Assembly: GCA_029582165.1 (NCBI GenBank)
Contig: CM055879.1
Coordinates: 37,047,330 to 37,111,329 of the forward strand
Direction: 5' to 3'
Origin: Portulaca oleracea
Taxonomy: Eukaryota > Streptophyta > Magnoliopsida > Caryophyllales > Portulacaceae
Length of the DNA: 64,000 bases
Both the position numbers and the translations under genes were made by a program. Below, in pieces: positions 43,205 through 59,301 of this stretch (position 1 is the first letter of the stretch; each line of letters begins with the position of its first letter). The notes beneath the pieces are model-generated. The model searched no databases. It saw only the letters and a program-made list of their open reading frames with translations, and was not told where the DNA came from.

Positions 43205-45616
43205 GTTGGTAAAAGGTATATAGTGCAAATCAAATGACATGAAATTAAAATGTCCAATTGCATCCTTTTTTTTATGATAGTGGACATACATGAAATATTC
43301 CAAAATCCAAAGTGTGTTCTTTTTTTTTCTGGAAATTTTATTTTGGCCACTAAAATCTCTGTATTTTCCCGTTTGTTATAGGCCTATTATTCTCCCCAAA
43401 AAGCAGAATCTTAAAATAGATAGATTGAGTCATTATGGTAGAACAATAAATGGTTTTTGAATATTTTTTTGGGGTGTCCAACAACGGCATGCATCCATTT
43501 GGCACGAATTGTACTGTTAATTGTAGATTGATCTTCCTGCATGCTTCCGACATGAAAAAGTAAGAATACAACATTACGTAGTATAAAAGGAAACCTTATC
43601 TCATCAGAGTAAAATTGAACTTTTACAGATTCAGATGTCGGTACCAATGTTATTAAACTCGTGCCTATTTATCCATTTTAATTTTAATTTATTTATTCAT
43701 ATATTTAATCTTTAATAGTTTAAATTTTATCTAAATTTATCTAATCTTACATCATTGTTTTAAAAAATAATTTTTGGATATTTATTTAAATCTTGATATT
43801 TTCAAATTGATGCTACCAGAGTAATTTGACCGCAATAATTCATATACAAAAAAACACAAGCACATATAATATAATATAACATAACATAATTATGCATAAA
43901 AGAATATTGGTTTTGAGAAATATTTTACAATTATCATTATCTTTATGACCTACTTTTTTAAATAAACTGAACAATCATATCACCTACTTCTGGAATCTGT
44001 TCATATATTAAAATAGATACGCAAGTATGCTATACAGTGATTGAGCACCACTGTCGATATTCATTGCTTGTATAATATTTGCTTATGTTTCTCTTTTAAG
44101 TGACCTTGAAATAGTAGGGAAAAAGATTAATCTTGTAAAATTGTATAGAGAAGTTATAAGGATAATTACTTAAATATCATTAACCAGAATTAAAATTTGA
44201 TGTTTATTTAATTAGTGTTATGAGTAAAATAAAAAAAGATCTCCATTGTTACACATGATATAAAATAAAAAGTTAATTAAAAGATCAACTAAAGAGAATG
44301 AAGATAGTATTTTATTATAGGTTCTTTCAGGGTATATAATATAAAATGTTCACTAATAAATCATGAATAGATAGATAAAAGTATGCTATAATTCAAAACC
44401 CACAATATTAATATAAATCGACGAAATATGTATTAATGAAAGACACAATATAAGAGAACATTCTTTTAATTAGATTCTATGACAATGTGCACTATTTTGA
44501 TCTAGCTAGACCTCTATGAAAGCTTCACTTACATAGTTTCATTAAATGTTTAATCTTCACAGCATAAAGAATTAAGAAGGTACTCTTTTGACCTAGACCT
44601 CTATCAATTAACCTTCCATTCCAAGGGATTTTTTGGTAGAGTTCTAATATATAATGAATGAACAAGGTTAAAAGAAACTTGGCCAAAAGGCTTTTATAGC
44701 CATAGGCTTACAAGGCTAAGTAGTGTTGGTTGACAGAATAATTAAAGTCTAAAGAGTATAGTTTAGCCTTAGGTTGGGATTAGCAATTAATGGATATCTT
44801 CAGTCTCATGGAATTTAGACTATCTTTTTAGAGTATAGATGGCTAGCTAAACTTGGCATTAACTATTAGACCATATTATAATACTGCAGAATCAGCATTT
44901 TCTGTGAAATATAGACTAGTGTTATTATGTGTTTGAATGGTGTCAGCTCTCAGCAATCAGCATAGCATGGCATAATTTGGGTGACCCCATAGTTTTATGT
45001 TATAATATGATGTGAATATGATTCTATTATCTGAAGAAAGAATTTTCATTCAAAGAGTGTCTGCTGGGCCAATTGATACACATTTATAATGAAAGTAATA
45101 ATAATTAACGCACACAAAATTCATGACAAAAATGGGAAACCTGAGTAATTCGTCGCGTGTTGTCTTGTGTTCAAATATTTTTTGAAAAGATAGAAGAATT
45201 TCTATATGAATGGAGAACCGTGTTTAAGAACAGGAATCTGTTAATGACAAACAAAGCAAAGTTATCATTTAAGCCTTTAGCTTCTTTGATGCAGGGAAAA
45301 CTCGCACAGATTGCGGCAAACTTCTATCAATCAATTGTTTCTGCTATTTACTGCCTCCAATGCAAATTTTTTTAAAAAAAAAAAATCCTTACAAATGGAG
45401 GACATATGATGAATGAAGGTAACAATCCACAAACCTTGCTCTGGCAAAAAATCGTCAGACCAAAAAACAGCCCCAGTGATGGAGAAATGCATTCTAATAA
45501 ATAAACATCTGTCAAAATTGTACAACAAACTACAAAGAGGAATAAATCAGTAGCATTGAGCTTCTAGCTCGTAAAATGCATCATCAAACAAGAGCGTTCC
45601 GAGTAAATTAAACAAC
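43205..45616. other. AT-rich intergenic DNA, no gene seen
   Basis: Short frames without motifs. The last part presumably contains the PIGM 3' UTR. Confidence 0.5.
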
Positions 45617-48443
45617 CTATTTAACCTTCAATCGCCCTTTTGAGGCAAATTCGATGGGTTGAAATATAGGACAGCATCTATGGCGTCGAATGATTGCAAC
45701 AAGAACATAAGTATTAGCGGCCAAGAACAATAGACTTCCTATCCAGAGCTGTAAAAACACATTCTTTCCTTTGAATTCAAGCAGGTAACCCCACAGCAGC
45801 CAGTGGAGTTGGGTCCCTATCCAGCATAACATGCACAAGAGGCCTTCCCATTTCAACTTCATCTTACTCCATGGCATTACCACAGGTAACAAGGAAAAGA
45901 ACCACACAAAATACTGTGCTGTGATTACCTGTTCAAGAAGAGAACGTAATCAACATTCTTGGTAAAACTAGTGCTTAACTGAGATCCTACAGTATCTAAT
46001 CATGGCTGGAAAACTGGATCAAGTTGGGTGTCGAGACTCACCATATGTGAATAAGTCCCTGATAAAGTGTTGCTACCTATGTTACTGAGACACGGCTATA
46101 GAGGTGTCTGACAGGGGTAGGATAGGGAAAATGAGAAGCCTGAGTAAGATAGGTTGCTACCTACACAGATAAATGTCATTTCCTCCATCACAAATCTAGG
46201 TTCTTGGGTCACTTGGCCCTAGGGTTCATATTCCATATGCAGGGAAAATGTGTTTTCTCATTGACATTGTAGTGTGTGTGCGCGTGTGTGTGTGTGTGTG
46301 TTTGGGTGAGCAAAATATGTAGTAAAGGACAACAAGGGGATGTCGCCCATATGCGAAAGGAGGTTTGACATGGCAGTCGAGACGAATGAAGAGTTAAAGA
46401 CACTGAAATCATATGAAAGGAGAAAATTTGTTACTTTTCAAGATATAAGGACATTGGACATACCTTATTGAAAGCTACAAATGCCACTGTCTGCGCCAGA
46501 AAGCAGAAAGGAAGATCCAGCGCAAAGCTGAATATAAGAACCAACTGAACTGCAAATTGTGGCAGGAAAGAGATGAGTTTTTCCATTATTGACAATTCCC
46601 TTTCGTAATTGAGGTAAATATGGTAGAAGTATATGGAGAAATTGTGTCTTGGATCTGCGCGAGTGAGATGATAAAGCAGTGCTTCATGCAAGAATTCCAT
46701 CCCATATAAGTAATAAAACAGGCCTGTAAAGCCCACGAAGATGACACCAGATATCAGCCCAAACAGGATCCTTGGGCCTGAGAACAAGCTCATAAGCAGC
46801 GTCCAACACGTTCTTGGTTCTGCAGCGTCTGAGTTCTGGGACGATTCTCCTTGATGAGAGTTCCACTTCATAAGCACAGGTTTCTGACCAGACTGGAGAT
46901 ATCGTGGATCAAGAACTAGTACAAGAGGAAGCGCGTATATAATAGGATATATCCTGAAGTGAACTATAAATCCATACCAAATAGCTGCTTGATACACTTG
47001 ACCTGTTAAGATGAGATGAACCGAGATGAATATCAGGTAAAAGTTTTAGCGGACCAGAAGTTTTTCCATATTTCATACTCTGCACGCACAGAGATTTGCC
47101 ATTTACCAAGTCTAAGTGTCATCGCAAAATTTAAAGGCAAAGGGGGGGAAAAAAGAACCAGCCAGCAGAAGTACAGAATAATAGCCTTCAGAACCTCAAA
47201 AACTAAGTTTTAGGGGTTGTAAACAATGTTAAGCATGGTCCTAAACTCCTAATCAATAAGTCTAAGGGGCTTATATCTTTATTGCTCAGTCAGTAAATCC
47301 ACACTGGGTTGTTTGATCAGATCACAGCCTTCTCCTTGACAAACTATTTAGGATTATTCAGATTGGTGAGGTGCATCCGTGCATGTAAAATAGTTAACAT
47401 AAATGAAAAACCATAAGAGACAGACCATAAAACTTAAAATGCAAAAACAAGAACGGACACAGCACAGAAAGTACCAAAAGAACTTGCCAGAACTATACCT
47501 CTCATAATACAGGTGATGATCCACAATATCACTGCACAAACAATGGGTTCACAGTTCCCACGAGTTCCAATAGTGAAGGTAAATGGATTGAAGAGCCAGG
47601 CAATGACAGAGTAAGTGCATACATTATCGGGTACCCCACGCAGCTTCAGAATGGTGCGGATTAAATAGCCAACTAACAGATCTGCAAAGTATAGACATTG
47701 CGACTGAGATGATCACCACAGGAAGTTGTGCACCTTTACTTCCTATTCCAAATATCTGCAAGTGGCAAGATCACAATAGGAACAAAAGTGTTGGCACAAA
47801 TGATCCACCATAGGAACGCATGGCACTTTGCTCTCCAAATTACAACTACAAATTGCATCTATAGACACACACACAAACACAACTGAAATTGCATCACTGT
47901 AGACGGGGTGAAATGACTTCTACCCTTCGAAGATAGCAGACAACAAGAATAACTGGAAAGAAATGCTTCTATTTCTATTTTTGAAAGGGGGGGGGGGTTG
48001 CCGATGAGCATGAAATCAAATTATGCATCACTCAACCATCAGCAACGAAATATCTGGCAAAGAGGATCAAATTCATGAGACCAGTAGGCCACAAAAAGAA
48101 GGGCAAAAAAAGTTCCGTGTGCACAACTAGATGAAACCACAGCTACTGACACTTGGAATTATGATTCCATCATACCTGAAGCTGAGAATAGAAACTTCCC
48201 CCAAGAGCGATGGAGAACAGCATTTGGTACAAGTAAGAAAGCAAGCAAAGGCGAATAACGATAAGTGGTCCTCTTGAAAGGAGACTCCCCAGAAGACATC
48301 AAGGCAGCAGCATCCGAAAACACAAGGTAGTCAACATCAGTGTACCTAACTTCCATATGGGAATCTTGCCAATCTCCATACAGTATCAAGAGTACACGTA
48401 AAATTGCTGAGAATATGAACACTGATCGGAAAGTAATCATCAT
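45617..48443 (-). CDS. GPI mannosyltransferase 1 (PIG-M)
   Basis: PIG-M adds the first mannose to the glycosylphosphatidylinositol precursor on the luminal side of the ER, using dolichol-phosphate-mannose. Coding exons are 48443-48176, 47681-47499, 47002-46464 and 45928-45617 with GT/AG borders, giving 433 residues, close to the usual 420-430. The catalytic DxD motif is in [16 protein letters not shown] (Asp36 and Asp38). Other family marks are [36 protein letters not shown] and [14 protein letters not shown]. Many hydrophobic spans fit a multi-pass ER protein. The start is the first of two adjacent ATGs just after a CTGCAG splice acceptor; the upstream exon (49010-49180) has no in-frame ATG and is taken as 5' UTR. 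Retention of the preceding intron would give an alternative start at 48506. Confidence 0.93.
46272..46301. repeat. (TG)n microsatellite in PIGM intron 4
   Basis: Alternating T and G with one CGCG interruption, inside the intron between exons ending 46464 and starting 45928. Confidence 0.9.
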
Positions 48444-49009
48444 CACTGCAGCATGGAATAGTAAGAACCGCCAATTAGCAAACCCGTGATTTCGTACGAT
48501 ATGCACACTATGATGCTCTAAATCACATTAGTTCATTAGCATGACATTTTATCCACAATTTCAACTGTAAGTTGTAAGGATCGAAACATAAAAAAGTAAT
48601 TTCTTTCGAACAAATCACTGCTGCTGCTTCCCTTATAATCGAGCACAAGACAGCATACACTCTCCACACTGATCGACTTTTAACCCTAAAATTCCAATTA
48701 AGACCATCCGTCCATTACAAACAACTAATCGAAGATAATTGAGTATGGAAACCAATATCAATTTCCATGTTACCCGCCATCACACATTAATCAATCTAAT
48801 CATTCAACCACATCAACATAATGTCACTAAAAAAAATATCAAGATTGACACTCAAATTCAACAGCCAAGGCACCACTTTTACTCAATTACTGATCGTATA
48901 CACGATATACATAGTATAATCGTCGATTACTGTAACTTCAAAGATTACCTATTTCATTGAAGGAGAAATGTGAAATGAATTTGACAAAGAAATAAAATGA
49001 AACCCTAAC

Positions 49010-49180
49010 CTTGGGATTTGCGAATAGACTCAATTGATGACAGGAAAAGATTCTGGCCGGTGTTTGTCTTCACGCCGGCGAAGCTCCGGTATTTAATGCG
49101 TGGATGTCGACGGAAAAAATGGGGTCGCCGGAGCTCAGATCAAGATGCCAGTTTGAAAGACAGAGTGCCACTGTTGAGAC
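49010..49180 (-). other. PIGM 5' untranslated exon (predicted)
   Basis: A GC-rich stretch on the minus strand ends at AAATCCCAAG, followed by GTTAGGGTTT as the splice donor at 49009. It has no ATG in frame with the coding part. The upstream boundary is estimated from composition only. Confidence 0.5.
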
Positions 49181-49528
49181 TTGAGAGAGAGCTTGAGTTT
49201 TGTGATTGTGATCAAGTTTAAAAATGGGCCACTAATTAATATGGAGTTTGGGCTGGGGCTTGGGCTTTCGTCGATTGTAACTTTGGACCTTTGGATGATT
49301 ACCTGTTGGAGAAGCAAAACGGCAAATTCGGGAAAACAAAGCAGGGTTTTATTCGGATCATTGGAAGATTAATCAAGCTAAAAAGACTTCGCAGTGAAAT
49401 CTGCAGATAATTGCAAAGCACAACTTGGCAGCTAAAAGTTTTTTTTTAAAAGAAATACTAGTTTAATTGATATAGACAATTATATTTATTGATAGATTAA
49501 AGTACCCTTACTTTGAACCAAATATTGT

Positions 49529-49679
49529 CACCGTTCTTTTATGCGGTTAATTTGCAGTGCGGTAAGTTGTAATAGATTGCAGTAAGTTGCGGTGAAAATA
49601 GTAAAAAAGTAATGTAATTTGTGGTGAGTTGTAGTAGGTTGCGGTACGATAACTTACGATACCGCATAAAAAACGGTGC
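49529..49679. mobile_element. Short MITE with CACCGTTCTTTTATGCGG ends
   Basis: CACCGTTCTTTTATGCGGT at the left is mirrored by ACCGCATAAAAAACGGTG at the right. The interior repeats GCGGT and GTTGTAGT words. It is probably related to the MITE at 8522. Confidence 0.7.
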
Positions 49680-50599
49680 AATGACCAGTATATTGTCTCT
49701 CCATATGTTTATAGTGAGAGTGTGAGACACACATTGTTTTACTAATGTTTTATGGATATAGAAATGACAAATAATTTTGTTTTTGCTTGATAAATTATTA
49801 ATTATATTTAAAGAAAGTCATGGCATGACTTACCAATGATAACAAAATCTTTGTCAAGTCAAACTTCTAAAAGGATCCATCTTACTATCATCCTTACACC
49901 AGGCCTTACCTCATAAATCATAATTTGCTTTTTTTTTTTTTTACTGTACACATCTGTCAACTGTCAACTTTGATCTATTTCAAGAGACAATGGAAATGAA
50001 GGAATATTGAGGGAGAGTCTCAAAAACCCCTGCATGGGTTACTGTTGTATCAGAATTCAGAAGATGCTTCGTCAAACATTCTTCAATGAATAACTGAGAA
50101 AAGAGTCGGGGTGAGATATGAGATTATCCAAAATGCCTAATTCTTTAATGAATGACAGAGATCATCTGTAGTCTACAAAATAGTTACCCAGCTTAGAATC
50201 ATCCAACAAATTAAGGGTATCACCATCAAGGATCTACCCGCCAAAAGTTCAAAAGGCAAGATTATCCAACTCTAGAAATATGCCATTATAATCCTAACCC
50301 TTGAAGAGAAGGCACATTCAGGCACCGCAGAATGCAGGAAAATCAAACAAGCTTTAAAAAAAAAAAAAAAAAAAAAAAAAGGAAGAGGAAAAGGCAGCTC
50401 TACACATTCAAGTATTCAACATACATTCCTCCATAATATGGTAGGCCAAATACAGGGTTACACAGACAAGTAAGGTACACAATAGTCTATCATCCTCCAA
50501 ACCAACTCATATGTATGTAATAATAATACTACAAATCAACAGACAGGAAGCTGATTCAACATACAACCCAAAAACTACAAAACCACTTGTAGGCTTACT
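49680..50599. other. FKF1 3' flank; poly-A tract
   Basis: No gene seen. A run of about 25 A lies near 50346-50380. The part closest to 50599 should contain the FKF1 3' UTR. Confidence 0.5.
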
Positions 50600-54209
<3,610 letters not shown>

Positions 54210-54611
54210 GAGTATCTGCAATGGTGAATTTTAATTCAACTCACTGCTGACGTGCATGAAATGAGAACAAAGTAAGGTCGTGTAGGACATTTTAGTGGTG
54301 AGAATGAAACTCGTCTCGTGAAAATCTCGCTTTCAGTCTCGCGAGACAAGTTTGAAAGCGAGTTTGAAATATTAATATTTTAATCATATTTTTTTTTCTC
54401 TCCTCCTCCATCTCATTTTTATCAATATAACCAAATTAATTATATTCATAAGTGTTACCCATTTACTTTTTTTTAATTAATATGAGTCAAACTCATTCTC
54501 ACCATTGGAAAGCTAACTAAATAAAAAGTTAAATTTTGACTCTCTTGATAGGGGTCCACAGATCTCACCTCATACAATTAGTCAAATTCAAACTCACCAT
54601 TGCAGGTGCTC
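54210..54611. mobile_element. Tourist-type MITE (PIF/Harbinger)
   Basis: GAGTATCTGCAATGG at the left is mirrored by CCATTGCAGGTGCTC at the right. TAA flanks both ends (54207-54209 and 54612-54614). A TAA duplication with such ends is typical of Tourist MITEs. The inside contains another TCACCATTGG copy, perhaps from an internal duplication. About 400 bp, no coding capacity. Confidence 0.85.
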
Positions 54612-54614
54612 TAA

Positions 54615-55515
54615 AGTTTACCTATAATATATCTTTGTAGTGGTCCCTTTCCTCGAACTTTCGTTTGTGGGGGCGATCCGTGCACCGCACTGTCCTTTCA
54701 CAATCACCACTAAAATATTACAACATAATAACTTTTTGAAAGATTAATACAATAAATTGGATAAGATTAGAAATAATTTGTCGTGATGATAAGTTAAGGT
54801 GACATTTATTGAAAATAAGCTGCATCAAAAGATTAAAATATTTTTCTTAAAAGAATGTCAAATCTACCATGTAAACCATTCGCTCTAAAACCTAGTTTTA
54901 TCCTTATAAAATATCACTAAAATATTCTGAAGACTAATACAATCTTTATCGATATTATTATATCAAGTTGTTATCTGTTTTACATATCAATTTGGTGGGC
55001 CACTAATCAATTGATTAGAAATTAAGGTATCATACAATTATAGTTTAAATTATCCAACTGTATGTTTTGGATATGATTGTCTTCATCTTTTTCCCCTTTT
55101 ATTCATGTATGTGTATGAGTGTACATTATGTGTTCTGTCATATTCATACACCAGGGGCATAATATGTACATTTTTTAATTCCTACAAGTCTATAACCAAT
55201 TGGATTTACTAAAAGCACGAATAGACACTGCCTATGTCCTTAGAAATAGATGAAAAGCACAATTATAACACTCATTTTGTGAATGTTGACCGCCAATTGG
55301 AATCGAATTGATTTTTATTTTATATACTTTGTAACAGCTTATGTTGGAATCAGTTTTTTTTATGCACTATCAATCTACCATACACAAATGAAAGACTATC
55401 TACATGTGGATCCACGTAAATTTCACTTTAACAAGATTATACCGAGGCTTGTTGTTATATACTTTGTAACATCTTACAACTGAATATAATATAGAATGTG
55501 ATGTCAACTAAGCAC
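54615..55515. other. AT-rich intergenic DNA, no gene seen
   Basis: ACTTTGTAACANCTTA occurs twice (about 55328 and 55460). Otherwise nothing recognisable. Confidence 0.45.
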
Positions 55516-56795
55516 AATGCTTGGATAAAACTGCCACTAAACTTTTTCAAAATTGCAAATTTGCCACCCGTAATTTTCATGTCATTAGAATGTCATTCAT
55601 CTCTGTTAACTGTGTCAAAAATGCCACTTTACTCTATATTTACATAAATGTTGTTTGCAGGTGAGGGTGTTTAATTTCATAATTATACATTAAAATTTCC
55701 CCCACCAAAATAACCTACCCTAATTAAACCCTGATTTCTTCATCTTCTTCTTCATCCACCATCTTCATCTTCTTCTTTCTTCTTCATCTTCTTAAATTCT
55801 AGGCTCAAAAAATTCTTCCACCCCAATTGATTACCCTCCCCTTTATATTTTTACAACATTAATTAACTACCCTCCTTCCCCCTGGTTCTTCATTTTCTTC
55901 TTTCTTCTTCATCCACCATCTTTTTCACTGCAAAAACTTCCGCCAGAACAGAGCTCCCTCCTCACTTCATCTTCTTCAAATCTGGGCTCAAAAAATTAGG
56001 GCTTTCAGTCTAATTCTTCAATTTCCAACCTGAAAAACCCTAATTTCACACAAAAATCATCAATGGAGGGCTCTCGTCGTCAGCCTCATGTGGGACTGTG
56101 ACTATTATTGTTGTATGGTGGTGGTCTGAGTATAAGGGGTGTGAATGTTAACTTGCCCAAAGAACTCAAAGACAAAGTTCAACTCTTTCTCCAGAACTAA
56201 ACACACAAATCAGTTCAAGGGCTCCAAATTAACTTGCCCAAAAGGTCCCAAAAGGTCCCCAACCCATTTCACCCAAATTTCTTCCACACCCACCAAAATA
56301 ATTCACATACAAAGACCCAAATAGAGCATATATAAATTGACAAACTCGACGTGAAGGGCACAGTGATGGGGCGGTGAAGATCCTTAAGCGCGGGAGGAGT
56401 TTCACCGAGATTGTTCTTCTTGGCGCCGGTGGCAGCGAGAGATGGCGGAGAGGCAGCGATGGTGAGGTTGAGTTACACAGTGAAGAAGTTTTGGAGGAAG
56501 AAGAAAGATGAAGAAGAAGGTGAACATTCAAGGGGAGCGATAAATATAGCGATAAAAAATTAAGTGGGAGGGGGTTAATTAATTTTGGGTGCGTGAAATT
56601 TTTAATTTAGGGTAGGTTATCATTAAACACCCTCCACTTACGGTTTACCGTTTGTAGCAGGTAAACAGCCGGTAAAAGTGACATTTTTAACACAGTTAAC
56701 AGAGATGAATGACATTCTGATGACATGAAAATTCCGGGTGGCAAATTTGCAATTTTGAAAAAATTTAGTGACATTTTTATCCAAACACTCTAACA
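55516..56795. mobile_element. Foldback element with long inverted arms (MULE-like)
   Basis: Left TTGGATAAAACTGCCACTAA mirrors right TTAGTGACATTTTTATCCAA, and the inversion continues for about 180 bp (for example GCAAATTTGCCACCC against GGGTGGCAAATTTGC). It then resumes with TAACCTACCCTAAT against ATTTAGGGTAGGTTA. The centre contains TTCTTC-rich sequence and frames without known domains. I found only a weak 9-bp match outside the arms (TAAGCACAA and TAACAAGAA), so the exact ends are approximate. Confidence 0.7.
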
Positions 56796-57205
56796 AGAAA
56801 TGTTTCAATAGCATTTTTGGTGAGGGGCAAAAAACACATTGGACATAAACGGGTTGCCCAACATCACGTAAACCCCAGCCCAACAAAGTTCGGCCCAGAA
56901 TGAATAGGGCTAAGTGAGAAACCCACCAAATAGCCTGTTGAAGTTCATTGGGTCATTCCGCTTTGTTTCTAGTGGAGTGGTTTTATCTTTGGGTTATTGA
57001 CCATGAGGGATGACCCATAAACTCAATTCATCAAGAAGTTCCTCATCATTATGAGCACGACTGTATGAGGTACTAAATTGCATAAAAAAATAGGGGACTT
57101 AGCTGGTTGTTCAGCATCGGCGATCAACACCCAGACCGCCACCCCTTTCTTTCTTCTCGAGTCCCCCCCCCCAAAACAAAACTCCCAAACTCCGACCAGT
57201 CGTTA
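56796..57205. other. Intergenic, no gene seen
   Basis: A C-run and A-run near 57170-57185. No motifs. Confidence 0.4.
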
Positions 57206-57350
57206 GATTGGATGTCAGCAAGGGAAACCATGGTTCGCCTTTGTATATATCCATGGATATATGCAAAGGGAAACCACAGTTCGCCTTTGTATATATCCAT
57301 GGATATATGCAAAGGCGAACCATTGTTTCCCTTTGCTAACATCCAATCTG
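57206..57350. repeat. Nested palindromes around TATCCATGGATA
   Basis: The outer arms are inverted copies (GATTGGATGTCAGCAAGGGA at the left; TCCCTTTGCTAACATCCAATC at the right, about 35 bp each). Between them lie two tandem palindromes, each centred on TATATCCATGGATATA with flanks CCTTTG and CAAAGG, joined by AACCACAGTTCGCC. The whole 145-bp stretch can fold on itself in more than one way. Confidence 0.85.
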
Positions 57351-58069
57351 AGGCCTGACCTTGAAAATGACAACTCTAGTTACGAAAATTAAAACCTGAG
57401 GCTAAGGCTCGCGTTGTAACTAGCACCGTTATTTGGCAACAAAGGTGGTGGGAAGGTGGGTTGTTGGGCATACAATGGATGTTTCAAGTGGTGGTGGTAG
57501 TGGTGGTGGTCGGAGAGAGAGGGAGCGATTGGGGTTGATTGTGCAACAATGGAGATGGGAAGGTGGTTTCTCTTTCCAACGTTGGGATGTTGGATTGGAG
57601 TTGATGTCAGCGACAAGGGTGGAGACGAAGCTCTAGTTGGACGATGGATGGCGGCGCTGCTGGGATGACGGTCGTAGCGCGATGGCAAACCGCAAGCCAT
57701 GGTTACAACTTTAATAATTCATGGTTTTACTCAGTGACTAACCATTTTCGACTTGAAAAATCCATGACAAATTTTTTGATGTAAAATTCCCAAGACAACT
57801 CAGAAAAATAAAATAAAAATAATAATTAAATTTAAAAATTAATTATGTCACATCATCCTTTGTGATCCCCACATATTTTACAATTTGAAACTCATTGTCC
57901 TCCTAATACTTCATGGTCAATTTGCTTTTTAGGCCATCCCTTAAAGCCAATAACCCTTTGTTAAATTCAATTACACACAATTGTACGTAAAGTTGAAAGT
58001 TAGTAACTTATTTGACATTATAATGGTCTTCAATGTTAGAAATATCAATTTTGGGCTTGAGTTTATAAT
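57351..58069. other. Intergenic, no recognised gene
   Basis: Open frames at 57389-57700 (both strands) are GC-richer than the surroundings and rich in Gly on the plus strand or His/Pro on the minus strand. I recognise no domain. Confidence 0.4.
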
Positions 58070-58210
58070 CCTGTTTGGTGAACGACTTATCAATCAGTTT
58101 ATTGCAAAACTTGACTTGTTTGGATGTTAGATAGATTATTAATATGTTTCATAAACAATTTATTTGATTGGTTGTTTTGCTTCAATCAACCAATTTTCAA
58201 TAGGCTGGTT

Positions 58211-59070
58211 CACTACAAGATGGCTGGCCAAATAAGACCGTTTGAAGAGACCGTTTAATGAACGGTCGCATGAAAGAGGCGGGCGACCGTTCATCTAACA
58301 CGGTTTTCTACAATGTCGTCGGAGGGTTCTCTGTCAAGAATCAGTCTGTGTACGGCCTGGGATCCTCGACGGGCATGTTCTATGAAAGGCCGACCCGCTA
58401 TGCACGCCACAATGGTCAGGGATCTTCTTCCTCATCCACCACCACTGCCCCATTTGCTTATGCTTCCATGGTGGCTGAAACACAGTATTTAAGGAGTCAA
58501 CTCTCCCAATACCAGCAAATGTTCAACCAACTTGAAGGAAGATTGTCCCAATTTCATTAATGACAATTCTTTGTAGTGTTTGCCAGGACAACTTTTAAAA
58601 CTAACTGTTGGGACATGTAAAATATTTTACGACCGTTGACTTTTCATATATATTATAACTGTTTGCGACCGTTGACTTTATATATATATATATATATACT
58701 ACTGTTTGCGACCGTTTATTTTGTGACTGTTTGGCGCTTATACTTTAAATATAATTCTTCAAAAATAATATTCGGGAAACCCACAACAAAAAAATTTTAA
58801 AAAAATATAAATTGAAACGTGCGACCGTTCAATTTAACGGTCACTAACTTACGACCGTTAATGAACGGTCATAAATGTTGACGACTGTTCACAAACTGTC
58901 GCACAGGCGGACGACCGTTCATTGAACGGTCGCCCGCCTCCCAGAACGACCCTTCACATGCGACTGTCCCCAACGGTCGCAAATGAACAGTCGCCCGCCC
59001 TGTTGAGCGACTGTTCAAGGTGGTTTAAGACCGTTCAAAACGGTCTTATTTCTGTAACCCTGTTGTAATG
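58211..59070 (+). mobile_element. CACTA (En/Spm) element, 860 bp
   Basis: The left end is CACTACAAGATGGCTGGCC. The right end is a mutated inverse, TGTAACCCTGTTGTAATG. The arms agree best at AAATAAGACCGTTT. A 3-bp duplication GTT lies on both sides (58208-58210 and 59071-59073). Many copies of CGACCGTT and its complement AACGGTCG occupy both subterminal regions, as expected for the transposase-binding arrays of this superfamily. Only a transposase remnant remains inside. Confidence 0.88.
58258..58560 (+). pseudogene. Remnant of a CACTA-associated protein (C-terminus)
   Basis: The 100-codon frame carries NVVGGFSVKNQSVYGLGSST, a Ser/Thr-rich linker and a C-terminal coiled coil (MVAETQYLRSQLSQYQQMFN). 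Such a helical C-terminus is seen in plant En/Spm-type transposases (Transposase_24-like); I infer the family mainly from context. The rest of the transposase is missing. Confidence 0.5.
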
Positions 59071-59301
59071 GTTAGAGCAACCTATTGAGAAAAACTTATT
59101 GTGGAAAATATATTTTTACTCCTAAAATCGTGTAAAATTATACAAATGCCATCCTGAAAATAGTTTTTTTAATAACACTTAACTTTATCAAACACATTTT
59201 GTCCAAACAGGCAACACAAACAACCAATCTAAATTGCGAATAGTAAACAACCAATGCAAACAGCTAACAGTCAACAACAAACAATTGTTTACCAAACAGG
59301 G

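Larger units (their letters stand above)
58070..59301. mobile_element. MITE with CCTGTTTGG ends, split by a CACTA element
   Basis: CCTGTTTGGTGAACGACTTA at the left is mirrored by GTTTACCAAACAGGG at the right. Discounting the CACTA element inside, about 370 bp remain. Such ends are common in plant hAT- or Harbinger-type MITEs; the duplication is not clear, so the superfamily is open. Confidence 0.6.

Noticed and set aside
42740..43303. 187-codon minus-strand frame overlapping the second thioredoxin
   Set aside because: Different frame from the conserved exon, Pro/His-rich, and it spans intron and promoter sequence.
46209..46412. Minus-strand frame with a Thr-His run
   Set aside because: It is the (TG)n microsatellite within a PIGM intron.
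57111..57358. Open frames on both strands over the nested palindrome
   Set aside because: Palindromic sequence gives mirrored frames (CIYPWIY and YISMDI on both strands); not a gene.
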